Origin: Chryseobacterium camelliae
GTDB taxonomy: Bacteria > Bacteroidota > Bacteroidia > Flavobacteriales > Weeksellaceae
Assembly (NCBI RefSeq): GCF_002770595.1
Contig: NZ_CP022986.1
Location: 806,001 to 870,000 of the forward strand
Direction of reading: 5' to 3'
Length of the DNA: 64,000 bases
Shown: piece by piece, positions 59,814 to 64,000 of the stretch
Position numbering within the stretch: position 1 is the first letter of the stretch
How the letters are laid out: each line of letters starts with the position of its first letter
Position numbers and translations under genes: made by a program
Notes under the pieces: model-generated
Seen by the model: the letters and a program-made list of their open reading frames with translations, nothing else
Told to the model about the DNA's origin: nothing
Database searches by the model: none

Positions 59814-62387
59814 TTGCGTGAGAAATACTATATAATCATAGTTTTCCTGCTCAGTCAGATGGCTGTGGGGCAGAGGAAAATTCCGGTACAGGTCAGGGAT
59901 TCAGACACGCATCTCCCCGTAGAGGCTGCTACTGTAGTACTGACGAAGAAAAGTGATACCCTTGTAATGCGCCAATTGCAATCGGACAGAAACGGATATT
60001 CTACTTTTACCGGTATTCCTGTGGGAAGGTATCAGCTGCGTTTCAACAAGCAGGGTTACAAGGAATTGAAAACCAATATTGAAATCCAGAACTCCGACCT
60101 TAATCTACAGGAGGTGCACATCGGCCTGCAGGAAACCGTTATCGACGAGGTAAAGATAAAACCCCTGTCGGTAAAAGTACATTCGGATACCGTACAGTAT
60201 AACGCTGCACAATATACAACCAGGCCTGATGCCCGCACGGAAGACCTCCTCAGGCGCCTGCCGGGAATTTTCGTGGATCATGACAGCAATGTATTGGTCA
60301 AGAGTAAAGAAGCGGAACAGATCCTGGTGAATGGCGAAGCTTTTTTCGGTGATGACAAAAAAAGAGCCATCCAGATGATCCCTGCTGAACTGATTGACAA
60401 CATACAGGTCTACTCTTCTGCAAAGAAAGAAAGCGGACAGGGTATTCCGGATGAAACCAAAATCACGACCATCAATATCATCACCAAAAAAAAGCAGTCT
60501 TTTTTCGGTGACGTGCAGGCCGGGACCGGGTTGGTGAAACGGCACAACCTATCCGGTAACATCAGCACCTTGGGTAAAAAGGCCAACTACAGCATCATTG
60601 CACAGGATGACAATGCAGGCCTTACGGGCAGCGGCAGCCATAAGATGCCTTCAGGAAACAGTCCGCGGTCCATACAGAAAAGGCTTGCAGGAATTAATAT
60701 ATCCTATTCCAAATCGCCTGCACTCCGGTTTTACGGAAGCACTGAAATTGATGACACCAGGAGCCTTTCCAGGGAATCCGGCAAGTTCCGGACGCTGCTG
60801 CCGGGTGGCGTGGTGCAGTATAACAGTACTGAAACCAATTCTTCGTTACACAATATTTCCTTGCGGTTCAATTATACGCTTAATGCCCGGATCGACTCCC
60901 TGACAACCCTGAATGTCAATACCAACATTTTAACAGGCCGTACATTAACACAACAGAACAGCCAGTCTTACATCATGCAAAACCAGCTCCCTGTCAATAC
61001 GGTCCATAATACCGTAAACGGAAAACAACGGACAGCCAGCGGTTACCTGAATGCCTATATCAGCAGGAAGTTCAGAAAAAAAGGAAGAAGTATTTCAGCA
61101 GGCTGGCATGCAGGCATCAACCGCCTCCGGCAAAATGATACCATCAGTGTATTTTCTATGGATAATCCTGTTTCAACACAGCTGAATACCGGTGATAACA
61201 TGAGCACCTCAGTTTCCGTATCTGCACAGTATACCGAACCTGTACACCAATATGGCAGCATGACCGTAAGTTACAGCCTGTCCAAGTCATACAACACCAA
61301 CAACAGGAACATCGTTCAGGACTATCCCGGTTTTTCATCCGTTTTTCTGGAGACAAAGACAACTACCCTTACTCAGCAGGCACAAACACGGTATGCATAT
61401 CAACGTGAGCGCTATGAAATTTCAGGCGGCCTCAACCTACAGCAGACGGAACTGGATACCGGGAGCAACCATACCACCAAAAGCATGCAGTTCTCTCCTG
61501 ACCTGCACTTTACTTACAGGCCCAATACTGTACGTTCTTTTGTCCTGAATTACCGCAATATGATGACCCCGCCTGCCGGTATTTTGTTGCAGCCCATTAT
61601 AGATAATACGAATCCGTTGTTCATCCGGTATGGAAACCAGGACCTGAAGCCTTCCCTCACCCACTTCCTGGATTTCTCTTACAACACCGTTAACAGCAAC
61701 TCACAGCCTTTTCTGATCAACCTGAATGCGGTCCTGTACGAGAATGAGATTGTGGAACAGGTTACAGCTGATGCGGCGGGCTTCCAGAGCACAAAACCCA
61801 TGAATTTCAGCGGCAATTATTTATTTTCATTCAATATTTCTAAGTCTGCCGAGCTCAAACGCAGCGAAATCAATATGAATTTCAATACCAACGTGATGTA
61901 CAGGTATTCGGGGAATATCGTCAATGGTGTAGAGAACCATACTAAAATTTCCACGATCCGGGAGACTATTGCAGCATCAAAGACTTTCGGGGAGGCGTTA
62001 GATGTAAGCCTTAATTTCCAGCCATCGCTGATCATCAGCACCAATACCCTGGATGCATCAAAAACATCATTCTTCACCTATACCTCAGGGCTTGATCTTT
62101 CCTGGAGCAATGACACATGGAAGCTGACAGGATACGGATCGCATTCCCATTATGGCCGGTTCAATACCAGCCGCAGCCGGTCTTTTTTTATGGCCAACCT
62201 TTTTATTGAACGGAAAATTTCCCAACTGCGACCCTTATACCTTCATCTTGCCTATTATAATATCACCAATTCCAAGGATTATATCAACAGGATCATTTCA
62301 GGAAACACCCTCCTGGATTCAGCTAAAGAAATGATGCCGCCCTACCTTATGTTCGGTGTCAAATGGAATATCCTGAAAAATAACTGA
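59814..62387 (+). CDS. Outer-membrane beta-barrel protein of the TonB receptor type
   Basis: The protein of about 857 residues has a signal peptide, an N-terminal carboxypeptidase-like regulatory domain (VRDSDTHLPVEAATVVL, FNKQGYKELKT) and a plug with RTEDLLRRLPGIFVDHDSN, QILVNGEAFFGDD, and TTINIITKKK. A long barrel follows and ends in PYLMFGVKWNILKNN. It belongs to the outer-membrane beta-barrel family (OMP_b-brl_3) near TonB-dependent receptors; no SusD partner is near. The start is uncertain: TTG at 59814 gives MREKYYIIIVFLLSQMAVGQ, a clear signal peptide, while the ATG at 59742 adds a polar N-terminus. Confidence 0.88.
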   Translation: MREKYYIIIVFLLSQMAVGQRKIPVQVRDSDTHLPVEAATVVLTKKSDTLVMRQLQSDRNGYSTFTGIPVGRYQLRFNKQGYKELKTNIEIQNSDLNLQEVHIGLQETVIDEVKIKPLSVKVHSDTVQYNAAQYTTRPDARTEDLLRRLPGIFVDHDSNVLVKSKEAEQILVNGEAFFGDDKKRAIQMIPAELIDNIQVYSSAKKESGQGIPDETKITTINIITKKKQSFFGDVQAGTGLVKRHNLSGNISTLGKKANYSIIAQDDNAGLTGSGSHKMPSGNSPRSIQKRLAGINISYSKSPALRFYGSTEIDDTRSLSRESGKFRTLLPGGVVQYNSTETNSSLHNISLRFNYTLNARIDSLTTLNVNTNILTGRTLTQQNSQSYIMQNQLPVNTVHNTVNGKQRTASGYLNAYISRKFRKKGRSISAGWHAGINRLRQNDTISVFSMDNPVSTQLNTGDNMSTSVSVSAQYTEPVHQYGSMTVSYSLSKSYNTNNRNIVQDYPGFSSVFLETKTTTLTQQAQTRYAYQRERYEISGGLNLQQTELDTGSNHTTKSMQFSPDLHFTYRPNTVRSFVLNYRNMMTPPAGILLQPIIDNTNPLFIRYGNQDLKPSLTHFLDFSYNTVNSNSQPFLINLNAVLYENEIVEQVTADAAGFQSTKPMNFSGNYLFSFNISKSAELKRSEINMNFNTNVMYRYSGNIVNGVENHTKISTIRETIAASKTFGEALDVSLNFQPSLIISTNTLDASKTSFFTYTSGLDLSWSNDTWKLTGYGSHSHYGRFNTSRSRSFFMANLFIERKISQLRPLYLHLAYYNITNSKDYINRIISGNTLLDSAKEMMPPYLMFGVKWNILKNN

Positions 62388-62954
62388 AAACCGCCACTTA
62401 TTTTTTTTGCCACATCGAACCTTTCAGTGCTGTTCTCTTCATCATTCTTAAGTGTTAAAAAACTTTACTACCTGTTATAATCATTTATTCATGATCATTA
62501 AACCACCCCGTCAAAAATCATTTGAATCTTCGACACCCTTCCAAGGGAGGGAAATTGTTTAAACCGTTCAATATTTCTATATAGTAGGCAGATTATGCAG
62601 ACGTTTTTTCATGCATTCTAAAAATCTAAGATTTTAAAAAACTCATATGCTCTTCTTATTTTCATAGCTAGTAACTTCAAAAATCTTAAGTGTCAAAAAC
62701 TTCTGTGACTGTTGTGTTTTTATCTCCAGATTATTTTCCACGCATTTAAAAACCGCAGGTTTTTGAAAACTAATGTGTTCTTTCTGTTCTCAAAGCTGGC
62801 TGCTTAGATTCTCATATGTCAAAACTTTGCGGCCTGTTATAATCTTTTATCCATGACCAATAAACCACTCCGTCAAAAATCCTTTGAATTCTCGACAGAG
62901 ACTGACTCACTTTTGAGACAGCCTCTTCTGTTTTTAAGACTTTAGATTCTTAAG
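62388..62954. repeat. Second locus of repeat family 2, opposite orientation
   Basis: No credible gene. The reverse complement matches the 28.8-29.3 kb array: TGACACTTAAGA, GAAGAGCATATGAG and AATGCATGAAAA blocks recur. The stems read AAAATC-TAA-GATTTT and AAAAACC-GCA-GGTTTTT (62752-62768). A further word, ACTCCGTCAAAAATC or ACCCCGTCAAAAATC followed by TTCGACA or CTCGACA, recurs 362 bp apart (62502-62535 and 62864-62898). Confidence 0.8.
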
Positions 62955-63584
62955 TTAGTATATTTTAATCGAAAATTCATTGATGGGCAAACGAGCTTTT
63001 GGAACTGATGCCAGGTAATCATTTTCTTTGTCCCTATAACCTAACGAAATAATGACTGATGCATGAAGACCCTTTTCAGACAGGCCTAAAACTTCATCAA
63101 ATAATTTCGGATTAAAACCTTCCATGGGAGTGGCATCCACTTTGAGTTCAGCAGCGGCAATCAACGCTGTTCCCAGACCGATATATGCCTGTTTACTTGA
63201 CCAGATTGCATTTTGTTCAGGGGTTTGCAGAGAGAAATGGCTTATTAGGGTATTTTTCAGAATGTCAAGTGCCCCTTCTTCCAAATTTCGTTGCCGCTCC
63301 ATCATCTCTACGTAGGTACTAATGTAATCATTGGTTATTGTATTGAATCCGGCAAAAACTAATAAGTGAGAAGAAGCATAAATCTGTGAGTTGAAAGATC
63401 CCTCCCCTAATTTTTGTCTTACTTCAGAATTGGCTATTACAAACAGTCGATAAGGCTGTATTCCGCAGGAAGAGGCAGTTAGATTTATGGCTTCAATTAT
63501 CTGGTCAATTTTATCCTCGCTGACTGACTCATCTGAGTATTTTTTAACCGCGTAACGCCAGTGCAAATTTTTGATTAGATCCAT
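62955..63584 (-). CDS. NAD(P)H-dependent oxidoreductase (nitroreductase family)
   Basis: The 209-residue FMN enzyme of the nitroreductase family resembles NfsB. It begins LIKNLHWRYAVKKYSDESVS and has the SSCGIQPYRLFVI flavin-binding segment, AYIGLGTALIAAAELKVDATPMEGFNP, and SLGYRDKEND near the end, as in NAD(P)H-dependent oxidoreductases/dihydropteridine reductases. It is divergent from an HxlR-type regulator gene, a common arrangement for such enzymes, so HxlR control is likely. -7 box TAACTTTG at 63610-63617 (minus). Confidence 0.93.
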   Translation of the reverse strand: MDLIKNLHWRYAVKKYSDESVSEDKIDQIIEAINLTASSCGIQPYRLFVIANSEVRQKLGEGSFNSQIYASSHLLVFAGFNTITNDYISTYVEMMERQRNLEEGALDILKNTLISHFSLQTPEQNAIWSSKQAYIGLGTALIAAAELKVDATPMEGFNPKLFDEVLGLSEKGLHASVIISLGYRDKENDYLASVPKARLPINEFSIKIY

Positions 63585-63630
63585 TTTTTATTATTTAAAA
63601 TTAGATCGGCAAAGTTATCGTTTGGATGTG

Positions 63631-63638
63631 TATATTTG
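63631..63638 (+). promoter_or_regulatory. -7 box of the HxlR gene
   Basis: TATATTTG matches the consensus and overlaps the palindrome at 63635-63653. Confidence 0.5.
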
Positions 63639-63653
63639 TAACTAAGTGACAAA
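63635..63653. promoter_or_regulatory. Palindromic operator between nitroreductase and hxlR genes
   Basis: TTTGTnACTnAGTnACAAA is a 19-bp inverted repeat that overlaps the hxlR -7 box. A direct repeat AGTGACAA (63645-63652 and 63661-63668) adds a second half-site. The site lies between the two divergent promoters. Confidence 0.55.
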
Positions 63654-63689
63654 AAGATATAGTGACAATCGGGTAACCAGGTGAACAAT

Positions 63690-64000
63690 ATGGAACAAGA
63701 ATTTGATTTAGTAAAAGATTGCAGCCAAAAAATTTTGGCTATCAGCGATACCATGGAAATTTTAAATGGAAAATGGAAGATGTCTATTATTGCATGTCTG
63801 TGTTATAAACCAATGCGGTATTCCGAATTACTGAAAGAGGTTAAGGGTATTTCTGGAAAAATGCTTAGCAGAGAGCTGAAAGATTTGGAAGCAAATGAGT
63901 TGATTATGCGTAACGTACAAAGCACAGCACCTGTTTCCGTAGAGTATACAATAACGGACTATGGACAATCACTTAAGGATTTGACAAATGTAATAGCGGA
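63690..64000 (+). CDS. HxlR family transcriptional regulator, N-terminal part
   Basis: The gene runs off the right edge of the window. The visible 103 residues form the HxlR winged helix: MEILNGKWKMSIIACLCYKP, MRYSELLKEVKGISGKMLSREL, and the wing VQSTAPVSVEYTITDYG. HxlR proteins usually control a neighbouring oxidoreductase gene in response to reactive electrophiles or formaldehyde; here the divergent nitroreductase gene is the likely target. Confidence 0.92.
   Translation, partial: MEQEFDLVKDCSQKILAISDTMEILNGKWKMSIIACLCYKPMRYSELLKEVKGISGKMLSRELKDLEANELIMRNVQSTAPVSVEYTITDYGQSLKDLTNVIA

Overview
The window is a chromosomal segment from a member of the Bacteroidota, most likely Chryseobacterium or a close relative (Weeksellaceae). 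Supporting this are a SusC/SusD pair, the gliding/T9SS-associated GldF and GldG, a peptidase with a type IX secretion C-terminal domain, DUF4197, DUF493 and DUF2490 proteins, GH144 and GH20 enzymes, and many promoters of the Bacteroidota type (TTG near -33, TAnnTTTG near -7). The genus call rests on recalled gene content, not on a search.

Layout. 1-3.8 kb: assimilatory sulfate reduction (cysN partial, cysD, cysH) with an Rrf2-type regulator; cysN and cysD are pushed apart by 1.5 kb of palindromic repeats. 4-9 kb: a DUF4268-like protein, a Crp/Fnr regulator and an SDR gene sharing an operator-like palindrome, more repeats, a second SDR and an AraC regulator. 9-12 kb: a PI-PLC-like enzyme, an XRE regulator and a ParE/RelE toxin-antitoxin pair. 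12-26 kb: gldFG, a HemJ-like membrane protein, envelope proteins, kbl, a JmjC/cupin protein, an M1 peptidase, a PBP4-type carboxypeptidase, priA and an auxin-efflux-type carrier.

26-45 kb is carbohydrate-oriented. A GH20 hexosaminidase, a glycosylasparaginase and a CutC-family protein form one run, followed downstream by a GH2 beta-mannosidase, as expected for final breakdown of N-glycan cores. After scoAB, a SusC-SusD-GH144-esterase-GH3 set looks like a beta-1,2-glucan utilisation locus; its GH3 gene has a 3' frameshift that makes it read through its own terminator.

45-64 kb: housekeeping and envelope genes, two tandem glutaminyl cyclases with a nearly identical 3' tract (gene conversion), a Na+/H+ antiporter, a long-leader operon with a degenerate one-domain DEAD-box protein and a cold-shock protein, a GT14 glycosyltransferase, a FabH-like synthase, a VOC/DUF1569 operon, a TonB-type outer-membrane protein, and a nitroreductase divergent from an HxlR regulator.

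The most distinctive content is non-coding: two families of intergenic palindromic repeats, both with compensatory stem changes; a 27-bp operator shared by cysH and the distant cupin gene; and several promoters that predict leaderless or nearly leaderless mRNAs. No tRNA, rRNA, CRISPR array, transposase or phage gene was seen.
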